Of a stretch of DNA of 64,000 bases, positions 30,631 through 39,757 are shown in pieces. A model generated the notes under the pieces. The model did no database searches, had not been told where the DNA came from, and saw nothing but the letters and a program-made list of their open reading frames with translations. Source of the stretch: an uncultured Hyphomicrobiaceae bacterium (lineage in GTDB: Bacteria > Pseudomonadota > Alphaproteobacteria > Rhizobiales > Hyphomicrobiaceae); contig CAJQQK010000102.1 in NCBI GenBank assembly GCA_905480435.1, forward strand, positions 1 through 64,000. The letters run 5' to 3'. Positions within the stretch are counted from its first letter, which is position 1. Each line of letters starts with the position of its first letter. Position numbers and translations under genes: made by a program.

Positions 30631-30755
30631 CAGGTGTCCTTTGAACGAAGCATGAAACGGTGGAAGCAAACGTGCGTTTCCAATGCGCGGGTTTCGATAG
30701 GAGTGACCACGAAATTGCACAGCTGTAAATAAGATACAGCTGGTTGAATTGCTGT

Positions 30756-31310
30756 TTATGGGCCGGCACTTGACGATGGGGTTAACGCAACGAGCGCATC
30801 TGCGAGGTCCTGGTCTTCAATGTTGAGTGCGCCGCGCTGCAGGCGAAGCCTATGCGCTTCGGCGAGAACTCTGGCGTGGGTGTGCCCAACAGGTGGTTCG
30901 AATTTATAACAGGCAAGTTCAAGCAATTGACCAAGTGGGTCGCGAAAATAGAGCGAATCCATGAAGCCGCGGTCGATCTCACCAGAGCTCGCAAATCCGG
31001 CCTCTCGGAGCCGTTTTGACGCTTGCGTGTACATGGCACGCGAAACATTGAACGCAAGATGATGCAAATTTCCGGCGTCGTTCGGATTTGGTGACCGATC
31101 AACTTGCCAATCTTCACGGGTGAAAACGGTAATCAGACGACCATCACCGGGATCGAAATAGAGGTGCCCCTGCGCCGGATCATCAAGGTTTGGTTGTTCG
31201 AACACGAATGGCATGCCGAGCACGCCTTGCCAGAAATCAATCGATGTCTGGCGGTCGGCACCCATGAACGTAATGTGATGGATGCCTTGTGTCGCAAGCG
31301 GAGCCGGCAT
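30756..31310 (-). CDS. VOC/glyoxalase family protein
   Basis: GIHHITFMGADRQTSIDFWQGVLGMPFVFEQPN, HHLAFNVS, YFRDPLGQLLELACY. Confidence 0.88.
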   Translation of the reverse strand: MPAPLATQGIHHITFMGADRQTSIDFWQGVLGMPFVFEQPNLDDPAQGHLYFDPGDGRLITVFTREDWQVDRSPNPNDAGNLHHLAFNVSRAMYTQASKRLREAGFASSGEIDRGFMDSLYFRDPLGQLLELACYKFEPPVGHTHARVLAEAHRLRLQRGALNIEDQDLADALVALTPSSSAGP

Positions 31311-31326
31311 CGTCGTATTCTCCTGT

Positions 31327-32199
31327 TCAGCCGAGCACGCGTCCGGCGACTGCATCGAGTTTCGCCACTAGGGCTGGATCGCGGGCTTCGGGTGCAGTGA
31401 TCAAAGCAACATCGAGCGCACGATCGGAGCCGATTGGGCACGGCTGGTGCTCGCGTGGGAACAATTTTGCGAGCTGCAACACCAGCGCCTGTGCCTTTTC
31501 AGTATTCGACTTCATGACGGCCAAAACGGAAGCGACGTCAACATTGTCGTGATCGTCGTGCCAGCTGTCGAAATCCGTTACCATGGCGACGGTCGCGTAG
31601 CAAAGTTCGGCTTCGCGCGCGAGCTTGGCCTCCGGCATGTTGGTCATCCCGATCACGTCACAGCCCCAGGACTTGTAGAGCAGGCTTTCAGCGCGGGTCG
31701 AGAATTGCGGACCTTCCATGGCAAGATAAGTGCCGCCGCGTGCGTGATCGATGTTAGCTGCCTTGAGCGCATTCTCGACCTGATCGGCAAGGCCGGGACT
31801 GATCGGCTCACCAAGTGAAACGTGGGCAACGAGGCCGGTGCCAAAGAAGCTCTTCTCACGTGCGAAGGTGCGATCGATAAACTGATCGACCAGCACGAAC
31901 TTGCCTGGCGGCAGCTCCTGCTTGAATGAACCACAGGCCGAGACGGAGACCAGATCGGTTACGCCGGCACGCTTCAGACAATCGATGTTTGCCCGGTAAT
32001 TGATATCGGTTGGCGATATGCGATGACCACGGCCGTGGCGTGGCAGGAAGCGGATCGGCAAACCATCGATCTCGGCGAACAAGATGTCATCAGAAGGTTC
32101 GCCCCACGGGCTTTCAACACGGCGCCACTCTGGATTCTGAATGCCTGGCAGATCATAAAAGCCACTGCCGCCAACGAGGCCAAGTACTGCCTGTGTCAT
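31327..32199 (-). CDS. mtnP: S-methyl-5'-thioadenosine phosphorylase
   Basis: GLVGGSGFYDLPGI, RHGRGHRISPTDINYRANI, YLAMEGPQFSTRAESLLYKSWGCDVIGMTNMPEAKLAREAELCYATVAMVTDFDSW. Confidence 0.93.
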   Translation of the reverse strand: MTQAVLGLVGGSGFYDLPGIQNPEWRRVESPWGEPSDDILFAEIDGLPIRFLPRHGRGHRISPTDINYRANIDCLKRAGVTDLVSVSACGSFKQELPPGKFVLVDQFIDRTFAREKSFFGTGLVAHVSLGEPISPGLADQVENALKAANIDHARGGTYLAMEGPQFSTRAESLLYKSWGCDVIGMTNMPEAKLAREAELCYATVAMVTDFDSWHDDHDNVDVASVLAVMKSNTEKAQALVLQLAKLFPREHQPCPIGSDRALDVALITAPEARDPALVAKLDAVAGRVLG

Positions 32200-32278
32200 A
32201 TGACAAACGTCCTTCTTTTCTGCATCCGTCAGCCTCATTCGATGAGCTTGAATGAGGCGGGCAAACGAGGCATAACGA

Positions 32279-32303
32279 AAAAAGGCCCCGTTGCCGAGGC
32301 CTT
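32279..32303 (-). terminator. intrinsic terminator of the petABC operon
   Basis: Minus strand: AAAGGCCTCG-GCAA-CGGGGCCTTTTTT. Confidence 0.8.
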
Positions 32304-32334
32304 TGTCTCTCAATCAACGGAACCGATTATCGGT

Positions 32335-33207
32335 TCAATGCTTGGCGCTGGCCCAGATGCGGCGCTTCGAGATGTAGAGCAGTACGGAAGTGATCAGCAA
32401 GAAGATCATGACCATCCAGCCCAATGACTTACGCTCGTTCAGCGTCGGATCAGAGGTCCACGACAAGAACGCTGCAACGTCGCGAGCGTAGTTGTCTGCG
32501 GTTTCCGGTGTACCATCATTGTAGAGATCCAAACCATCCGACAGCGGCGCTGCCATAGCAATTTGATGCCCAGGATAGACCGTGTTGTAGTTCATGCCTT
32601 CGGACATCTTCATGCTGGCAGGCGCATCTTTATAGCCGGTCATCAGCGCGTAGATGTAGTCAGCACCGCCTTCTTGATAGGCGGTGGCGATATCCTTGAG
32701 CATGGCGATTGGATGCTGGTACCAAGTGCCGCTGTAAGCGACGCCGCGTGCCTTTGCGATAATCGAAAGATCTGGTGGCAGAGCACCGTTTTGCGCAGCA
32801 CGCGCGGCTTTCTCGTTAGCAAACAGCGGTGGGAATCGGTCTGCAAGTCGGGCCGGCCGCGGCTTGACTTCGCCTTCGTCATCGGGCTCGTCCGGAACTT
32901 CATAGGTTGCTGCAAGCGCCTTGACTTGTTCGACGTTGAAAGCTGGTCCGCCAGGCTGCGCAAGATTGCGAAAAGCGATGCGGGACAGACCGTGGCATGC
33001 GGCGCAAACTTCTTTATAGACACCAAAACCGCGCTGCAGCTGTTGGCTGTCGTATTTTCCCGAAGGGCCGGAGAATGACCATTCCTGGCGTTCGATTTTG
33101 ACGCCATGTCCATCTCCACCGCCACCGGCGGCGAAGCTGGCTGAATAACCGCCAGTAAGTGCTGCGAAGGCAAGCACTGATACTGCGATTGATCGTGACT
33201 TAATCAT
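32335..33207 (-). CDS. petC: cytochrome c1
   Basis: YKEVCAACHGLSRIAFRNLA (CxxCH), C-terminal TM anchor, downstream of cytochrome b. Confidence 0.93.
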   Translation of the reverse strand: MIKSRSIAVSVLAFAALTGGYSASFAAGGGGDGHGVKIERQEWSFSGPSGKYDSQQLQRGFGVYKEVCAACHGLSRIAFRNLAQPGGPAFNVEQVKALAATYEVPDEPDDEGEVKPRPARLADRFPPLFANEKAARAAQNGALPPDLSIIAKARGVAYSGTWYQHPIAMLKDIATAYQEGGADYIYALMTGYKDAPASMKMSEGMNYNTVYPGHQIAMAAPLSDGLDLYNDGTPETADNYARDVAAFLSWTSDPTLNERKSLGWMVMIFLLITSVLLYISKRRIWASAKH

Positions 33208-33289
33208 CTGGCTTCGTTCTCCGTCGTCCGCTTAGCGTTTTTCAGCTTCGGCATTGGCACTTGCAGGCGCGCCAATACCGGGCGGTGTT

Positions 33290-34534
33290 TTATTTGCTTC
33301 CCTTGCCAAGAACGGCCTCGCTGATCGACCCCGGCATCTGTGTTGGGGTCTCCCAGAGTGACAGGAACGGCATCACCAATAGGAAGAATGCAAAGTAGTA
33401 AGCTGTGAAAATCCGTGCCCACATCACGTAGATGCCCTCAGCCGGTAGTGAGCCGAGATAGCCAAGTGCAAGGCAGGTGAATGCGAACAGCCAGAAGAAC
33501 CATTTGAAGTATGGTCGATAGCGAGCTGAGCGGACGCGGGACGTATCAAGCCATGGTACAAATGCCAGCACCGCAATCGCACCGAACATGGCAATTACAC
33601 CGCCAAGCTTCGACGGAATAGCGCGCAAAATCGCGTAGAATGGCAGGAAGTACCACTCTGGAACGATGTGCGCCGGTGTCACCAATGCATTCGCCGGGAT
33701 GTAGTTGTCTGCGTGGCCAAGATAATCGGGCGCGAAGAAGACGAACCAGGCAAACAGCATGATGAACACGCTAAGGGCGAACAAGTCTTTTGAAACCGCA
33801 TATGGGCTCATTGGCAAACTGTCAGACTTGGTCTTGATGTCGAGACCGGTCGGATTGTTTTGGCCGGCGACATGCAGTGCCCAGATATGCAGGGCGACAA
33901 GGCCGCAAAGCACGAATGGTAGCAGATAGTGCAGGCTGAAGAACCGGGTAAGCGTTGCGCCACTTACCGAGTATCCGCCCCAGAGCCAGGTAACGACTGC
34001 CGTACCAAGGCCCGGAATAACCTCATCCAGAGACGAGAACAGGTTGGTAATAACCGTAACGCCCCAAAAACTCATTTGTCCCCATGGTAGCGTGTAACCA
34101 AGGAAGCCGGTTGCCATCATGACCAGGAAGATCAACACGCCGAGGATCCAAAGAACCTCGCGCGGTTCCTTGTAAGAACCGTAGTAGAGTCCGCGGAAGA
34201 TGTGGATGTAGACGGCGATGAAGAACATCGAGGCGCCAACGGCATGCAGCGGCTGAATGAGCCAACCGTAGTTCACGTCGCGCTTAATGTGCTGCACCGA
34301 ATCGAATGCCATCGATTCTGCCGGAATGTAGTGCATGGCAAGTACGATGCCGCTCGCAATCTGGACAACCAGACAGAACGTAAGGATGCCGCCAAACGTC
34401 CACAAATAGTTGAGGTTGCGCGGTGTTGGAAAATCAACGAACTGGCCGTGCATCATGCGTGCAATCGGCAGGCGCTCGTCCATCCATTTCGAGACACGGC
34501 CTTTCGGCTCGTAGGTATCTTCGTGCGAACTCAT
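33290..34534 (-). CDS. petB: cytochrome b of the bc1 complex
   Basis: [78 protein letters not shown]. Confidence 0.96.
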   Translation of the reverse strand: MSSHEDTYEPKGRVSKWMDERLPIARMMHGQFVDFPTPRNLNYLWTFGGILTFCLVVQIASGIVLAMHYIPAESMAFDSVQHIKRDVNYGWLIQPLHAVGASMFFIAVYIHIFRGLYYGSYKEPREVLWILGVLIFLVMMATGFLGYTLPWGQMSFWGVTVITNLFSSLDEVIPGLGTAVVTWLWGGYSVSGATLTRFFSLHYLLPFVLCGLVALHIWALHVAGQNNPTGLDIKTKSDSLPMSPYAVSKDLFALSVFIMLFAWFVFFAPDYLGHADNYIPANALVTPAHIVPEWYFLPFYAILRAIPSKLGGVIAMFGAIAVLAFVPWLDTSRVRSARYRPYFKWFFWLFAFTCLALGYLGSLPAEGIYVMWARIFTAYYFAFFLLVMPFLSLWETPTQMPGSISEAVLGKGSK

Positions 34535-34571
34535 CGTTCGTCAGGCTCCCTTGCGCTCAGTCGGTTTCAGC

Positions 34572-35120
34572 TTAACCGATCTTGATCTGGGTATCGGACT
34601 GGAATTGATAGGGCGGCACTTCGAGATTGCGAGGTGCCGGACCTTTGCGGATCCTGCCGGAATTATCGTAGTGCGAACCGTGGCAGGGGCAGAACCAGCC
34701 CTCATAGTCACCTTTGACGTCTCCAAGAGACTGGCCCTTTGGAATACAACCGAGGTGGGTGCAGATGCCAACAAGTACGAGCCATTTTTCATGGCCGGCC
34801 TTAGTTCGTGCCGTGTCGGACTGAGGGTCGGGCAGATTGGTCAGCTTGACATCACGCGCTTCATCGATCTCTTTTTTTGTCCGATGACGGATGAACACGG
34901 GTTTGCCACGCCACATGATCGTGATCGCCTGACCTTCCTCAACGGGAGCAAGGTCAACCTCCACGCTTGCCAGCGCCAAGGCACCGGCATCGGGATTCAT
35001 CTGATGCACGAAGGGCCAAACTGTCATGGCGCCGCCGACAGCAAAAAATGCCGGCCCCGCCAGAGTAAGAAAATCGCGCCGTGTTGGTTCGTCAGCGTCC
35101 GAAGCCAATGACCCCTCCAT
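34572..35120 (-). CDS. petA: Rieske iron-sulfur protein (ubiquinol-cytochrome c reductase)
   Basis: TRRDFL Tat-like motif; CTHLGCIP and CPCHGSHYD; start chosen at MEGSLAS. Confidence 0.93.
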   Translation of the reverse strand: MEGSLASDADEPTRRDFLTLAGPAFFAVGGAMTVWPFVHQMNPDAGALALASVEVDLAPVEEGQAITIMWRGKPVFIRHRTKKEIDEARDVKLTNLPDPQSDTARTKAGHEKWLVLVGICTHLGCIPKGQSLGDVKGDYEGWFCPCHGSHYDNSGRIRKGPAPRNLEVPPYQFQSDTQIKIG

Positions 35121-35224
35121 CTCGAAGCCGCTCAAATCTGTCGAGACCTCAGGCAATTGCCGAGTTCCAAAACAGATCGAAATCAAAATAACCGCTTGTC
35201 CGATCACTTTCGTTTGTCATGCGC

Positions 35225-35248
35225 AAAACCTTTTAATATCAAGGTTTT
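35225..35248. promoter_or_regulatory. inverted repeat in the petA/trmL divergent intergenic region
   Basis: AAAACCTT (35225-35232) N8 AAGGTTTT (35241-35248), perfect arms. Confidence 0.4.
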
Positions 35249-35430
35249 GAAGATAAAAATCGATCAAAGTCGACTGAGTTGATGTGACTTTGAGTGCGAA
35301 AGCACCGAACTGTGCCCGAACTTTTGGCATTGTTCGAACCCCGTCTCAAGGTGACATAAGGATTTCAACCCAAGGCATTTTGGCGCATACGAGGATTTCT
35401 CACAGGTGATACGGCAAACGGCGGAAAAAC

Positions 35431-35901
35431 ATGCGATTGGCGCTATATCAACCAGATATCCCCCAAAACACAGGCACAATTCTGCGCATGGCTGCATGCT
35501 TCGGCATGCCGGTTGATATTATTCGTCCAGCGGGATTCGATATATCAGGCAAGGCGTTACGCCGCTCCGTTATGGATTATGGCGACGGCCTGGAAGTCAT
35601 TAGGCACGACAACTGGAATGCATTTTTTGCGTTAGTTTCCGAGTGCACGAAAGCACGCATCATCGCTGTCACGACAAAATCTGCTACCAACTACACCGAT
35701 CATATATTTAATGATCACGATGTGCTGCTGCTCGGGCGCGAAACAGCTGGTCTGCCCGACGAGGTCCATGCCGCCTGCTATGCCCGCATTACGATCCCGA
35801 TGGTACCCGGTATGCGATCACTAAATGTCGCGGTCGCAGCGGCGATGGTGACCGGCGAAGCGCTCAGGCAGACCGGCCGCTTGGACACTTTGGGCGTTTA
35901 G
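35431..35901 (+). CDS. trmL: tRNA (cytidine(34)-2'-O)-methyltransferase
   Basis: SPOUT family: LYQPDIPQNTGTILRMAACFG, LLLGRETAGLPDEV, IPMVPGMRSLNVAVAAAM. Confidence 0.93.
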   Translation: MRLALYQPDIPQNTGTILRMAACFGMPVDIIRPAGFDISGKALRRSVMDYGDGLEVIRHDNWNAFFALVSECTKARIIAVTTKSATNYTDHIFNDHDVLLLGRETAGLPDEVHAACYARITIPMVPGMRSLNVAVAAAMVTGEALRQTGRLDTLGV

Positions 35902-35914
35902 AGCAATAAGCCGG

Positions 35915-37837
35915 CTAAGCCGCGTCTTCCTGCAGCAGGAAACCGCCAGATTGGCGTGCCCACAGGCTGGCGTAAAGGTCGCCTTTGTCCAACAGTTCCG
36001 CATGCGTGCCTTGCTCAATGAGTTGACCAGCGTCCATCACGATAAGGCGGTCCATTTCGGCGATCGTGGACAGGCGGTGGGCAATCGCGATAACCGTTTT
36101 GCCCGCCATCAGATTGTAGAGCTGCTCCTGAATAGCTGCTTCAACCTCGGAATCGAGCGCACTGGTTGCCTCATCAAGGATCAATATCGGAGCATCCTTC
36201 AAAAGCACTCGTGCGATGGCGATCCGCTGCCGCTGACCACCGGATAGCTTGACGCCTCTTTCGCCAACGTGCGCGTCATAGCCACTGTGTCCTTTGCCAT
36301 CCTCCAGATCGAGGATGAACTCGTGCGCCTGTGCTTTCTCCGCAGCAAGGCGCGCAGCTTCGGCACCGGCATCTGGCCGCCCATAAAGGATATTGTCGCG
36401 AACCGAGCGGTGGAGTAGCGACGTATCTTGCGTCACCATCGCGATGTGCTCGCGCAGGCTCTCCTGACGGACTGTCGAGATGTCCTGACCATCGATCAGG
36501 ATTTGGCCGTTCTCCAGATCGTGGAAACGCAGCAGCAGATTAACCAGCGTCGATTTGCCGGCGCCAGAACGCCCGACTAGGCCGACCTTTTCGCCAGCTT
36601 TGATGTCAAGCGACAAGCCTTTGATGATCCGGTTGGCGTGTTCCGGCTGATCGCGACCATAGTTGAACGTGATGTTGCGGAATGCGATGCTGCCATCGCG
36701 CACAGCGATATCACCGGCGCCGGCAGTGTCGACAACATCGCGGTCGCGGGCGATCGTGTTGATCCCATCGCGCACAACGCCAATATTCTCGAAAAGCCGG
36801 GCAACCTCCCACATGATCCAGTGCGCCATGCCCTGCATCCTGAGCGTCAGTCCGACAGCAACTGCGATCCCGCCAGTTGTGACGGCATTGATTGACCAAA
36901 GCCAGATCGACAAGGCTGAGACAAAGAAAATCAGAAGGCCGTTCAGGATGTTGAGCGTCACCGTTAACAGCGTCACGAAGCGCATCTGCTCGTGCACGTT
37001 TTCGAGGAACGGCGTCATGCCGGTTTGCGCGTAGGCATCCTCGCGATCGGCATGGGCAAACATCTTGACGGTCGCGATGTTTGTGTAGCTATCCACGATG
37101 CGCCCGGTCATCATTGAGCGGTGCTCGGCCTGCTGCATTGATATACGGCCAAGGATCGGAATGAAGTAATAAAGTGCCAAGACATAGGCGATCAGCCAGA
37201 CGACAAGCGGTCCGGTCAGGCGGATATCACTTGCTGCAAACAGGATCAGCGCACCGAAAAAGTAGATAAAAACGTAGGCCATGATGTCAGCGATCTTGAG
37301 CACAACATCGCGCACGCCAACCGAGCTCTGCATGACTTTGGTGGCGATCCGGCCGGCAAAGTCGTTTTGGAAGAAATTTATCGACTGGCGCAGCAAATAG
37401 CGGTGGGCCTGCCAGCGGTTGCGCATCGCGAAGTTGCCCATCAATCCCTGATTGACCAGCGTTTCGTTAAGCAGCTTCACGACGGGCAGCAGCACAAGTA
37501 CGACGAACGCCATGCCCGTAAGTGCCCAGGCATGATCGGACCAAAACGTCGTCTTGTCCGCCTTGCCAAGCCAATCAACGAGGGTGCCGACATAGGAATA
37601 GAGCAACACTTCGAGCATAGCGACCGCGGCTGAGGCAACCGTGCATGCAGCGATCAGCCAGCGGAACGGCCACGCATAATACTTGATGAAGCCCCACAGA
37701 TCCCCAGGAGGACGCTCGGGTTGCTCGGGTGAGAACACTTCGTTGCTTTGTTCGAACCACGCAAACAGGGGATCAAACATTCGAGCAAATACCCGTTTGA
37801 GCGGTTGACTGATTTGTTGACTGAACACGGGAGGCAT
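35915..37837 (-). CDS. ABC transporter, fused permease/ATP-binding protein
   Basis: Walker A GLVGRSGAGKSTLVN, signature KLSGGQRQRIAIARV, Walker B ILILDEATSALDSE, N-terminal TM domain. Confidence 0.94.
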   Translation of the reverse strand: MPPVFSQQISQPLKRVFARMFDPLFAWFEQSNEVFSPEQPERPPGDLWGFIKYYAWPFRWLIAACTVASAAVAMLEVLLYSYVGTLVDWLGKADKTTFWSDHAWALTGMAFVVLVLLPVVKLLNETLVNQGLMGNFAMRNRWQAHRYLLRQSINFFQNDFAGRIATKVMQSSVGVRDVVLKIADIMAYVFIYFFGALILFAASDIRLTGPLVVWLIAYVLALYYFIPILGRISMQQAEHRSMMTGRIVDSYTNIATVKMFAHADREDAYAQTGMTPFLENVHEQMRFVTLLTVTLNILNGLLIFFVSALSIWLWSINAVTTGGIAVAVGLTLRMQGMAHWIMWEVARLFENIGVVRDGINTIARDRDVVDTAGAGDIAVRDGSIAFRNITFNYGRDQPEHANRIIKGLSLDIKAGEKVGLVGRSGAGKSTLVNLLLRFHDLENGQILIDGQDISTVRQESLREHIAMVTQDTSLLHRSVRDNILYGRPDAGAEAARLAAEKAQAHEFILDLEDGKGHSGYDAHVGERGVKLSGGQRQRIAIARVLLKDAPILILDEATSALDSEVEAAIQEQLYNLMAGKTVIAIAHRLSTIAEMDRLIVMDAGQLIEQGTHAELLDKGDLYASLWARQSGGFLLQEDAA

Positions 37838-37978
37838 CCTTGGGCGGAAATGGCGCCCCGGCAGTCAGGGGCAGCCTTATTGGTTAGGCTTAAATAGAAG
37901 TGTTGTCAGTTGCATAAATTTCATTGTCTTCTCGGCTGCGACCTGCCGCATGGCGCATTATGCGCGAGCGGCGCAATA

Positions 37979-37992
37979 TTGATGTTGATCAA
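37979..37992. promoter_or_regulatory. FNR/FixK/Anr-type box upstream of hemF
   Basis: TTGATGTTGATCAA, exact TTGAT-N4-ATCAA consensus; TATGAC at 38014 as a possible -10. Confidence 0.75.
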
Positions 37993-38117
37993 CGACCATT
38001 GCGACTGTCCGGCTATGACGACGTATTCAACTGAGTACGAACAGGGCGAAGGCAAATGCCTGTCAAAAGTGGCGAAATCGTAGCGCCTGCAACATTTAAA
38101 TGAGTGAATGACACAGC

Positions 38118-39011
38118 ATGCTTGATCAACGCAAGGAAACGGCCCGGCAATGGTTCGAGGCACTACGTGATCAGATCACCAGTTCATTGGAGCAGCTAGA
38201 GGCAGAATTGCCAGCGGATGCGATGCTTGGCGACCAACCTCCAGCCAAATTTGAGCGCACCCCTTGGCCAAGAACGTGTCACGTGACCGGCAAGCCAGGC
38301 GGCGGTGGCACTATGAGCATGATGGGAGGCCGCGTCTTCGAGAAAGTAGGCGTGCACACCTCAACTGTGTTCGGCGAGTTCGCGCCCGAGTTTGCCAAGA
38401 CCATTGATGGCGCGACGGATGATCCACGCTTTTGGGCATCCGGTATCTCGTTGATCGCCCATCCACATAACCCGCACGTGCCAGCCGTGCATATGAACAC
38501 CCGTATGGTTGCCACAACTAAATGTTGGTTTGGCGGTGGCGCCGATCTGACGCCGGTGTTGGATGCCAGGCGTACTCAGGAAGATGCCGACACAACGGCC
38601 TTCCACGAGGCGATGGAGCAGGCGTGCGCTGGGCACGATATTGCTGACTACGCCGCCTATAAGAACTGGTGCGACGAGTATTTCTATCTTCCACACCGCA
38701 AAGAAATGCGCGGCGTTGGTGGAATTTTCTATGACCATCTCACGCCCACTGAGGCAGATGGTGGCTGGGACGCGGCTTTCGCCTTTACGCAAAGCGTCGG
38801 TCGCGGGTTCGCTGACATTTATCCAGCTCTCGTCCGCAATAACTTTGCGAAGTCTTGGAGCGATGCGGAACGTGATGAGCAGCTGGTCCGGCGCGGTCGC
38901 TACGTCGAGTTCAATCTGCTCTACGACCGCGGCACGCTGTTTGGCCTTAAAACAGGCGGCAACGTCGACAGTATTTTGTCCAGCATGCCGCCAGCCGTTA
39001 AGTGGCCTTGA
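38118..39011 (+). CDS. hemF: oxygen-dependent coproporphyrinogen oxidase
   Basis: [85 protein letters not shown]. Confidence 0.96.
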   Translation: MLDQRKETARQWFEALRDQITSSLEQLEAELPADAMLGDQPPAKFERTPWPRTCHVTGKPGGGGTMSMMGGRVFEKVGVHTSTVFGEFAPEFAKTIDGATDDPRFWASGISLIAHPHNPHVPAVHMNTRMVATTKCWFGGGADLTPVLDARRTQEDADTTAFHEAMEQACAGHDIADYAAYKNWCDEYFYLPHRKEMRGVGGIFYDHLTPTEADGGWDAAFAFTQSVGRGFADIYPALVRNNFAKSWSDAERDEQLVRRGRYVEFNLLYDRGTLFGLKTGGNVDSILSSMPPAVKWP

Positions 39012-39035
39012 GTTATTCGCGAACGCTAAGTGACC

Positions 39036-39755
39036 TTATGACGTCAAATCCGTCGCATCGAGTAACTCCTTGACAACCTGCCCCTTGAGATCGATGCCGA
39101 CGCCGCATTTGCAGCCGGGACAGTCGACGCAGGCATCAAGGCCAAGCTCAAGAGCGTTTTCCAACGCTGCAGCCTTGTCGGCAACTGACGTCACCGGGTC
39201 GAGCCTGATCCGCTGCAGTTTCAGCAACGAAAACGGGTTGCCCCAGCGATATCCGGCAGATGCATCCGGCATGTCTTCAGGCGCAACGGTTTCTGGTAGC
39301 GCGTCGCCGAAATTGCGAGCATGCATCGGGCAGTTGTCGAGGCAGGCATAGCATTCGATGCACGCCGTCAAATCATGATAGGCGTCCGGCGCCTCGACGT
39401 TGAGATCATTGCCGCCGCCGCCGCTTGGTAATCGCCCTTGCATTTGACGCGCAATACCGTCACGCCGCACGACCAGATCGCTGAGCACTGGCAGCGTTGC
39501 GCAGGGGCTCAGCTTGTCGCCGTCGCGAACACGTGCCCGGCAGGCGATGCGCGGTTTGTCATTGATGTCGATCGTGCATACGCCGCAGTTGCGCGCGCGA
39601 CAGCCATAGCGAAACGCGAGATCAGGCATGCTTGTTGCCTGCGCTTGCAACAGCACATCGAGCGCCATTGGTTTCTCGCGCGGTTCCCGCTTTTGATAGT
39701 CATATTCGACGACTTCGGTTTGCCCGTCGCGGTGCAGAACAATTTCAACTTTCAC
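39036..39755 (-). CDS. succinate dehydrogenase/fumarate reductase iron-sulfur-type subunit
   Basis: RYGCRARNCGVCTIDI (2Fe-2S), CIECYACLDNCPM, CVDCPGCKC cysteine clusters. Confidence 0.88.
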   Translation of the reverse strand: MKVEIVLHRDGQTEVVEYDYQKREPREKPMALDVLLQAQATSMPDLAFRYGCRARNCGVCTIDINDKPRIACRARVRDGDKLSPCATLPVLSDLVVRRDGIARQMQGRLPSGGGGNDLNVEAPDAYHDLTACIECYACLDNCPMHARNFGDALPETVAPEDMPDASAGYRWGNPFSLLKLQRIRLDPVTSVADKAAALENALELGLDACVDCPGCKCGVGIDLKGQVVKELLDATDLTS

Positions 39756-39757
39756 GC

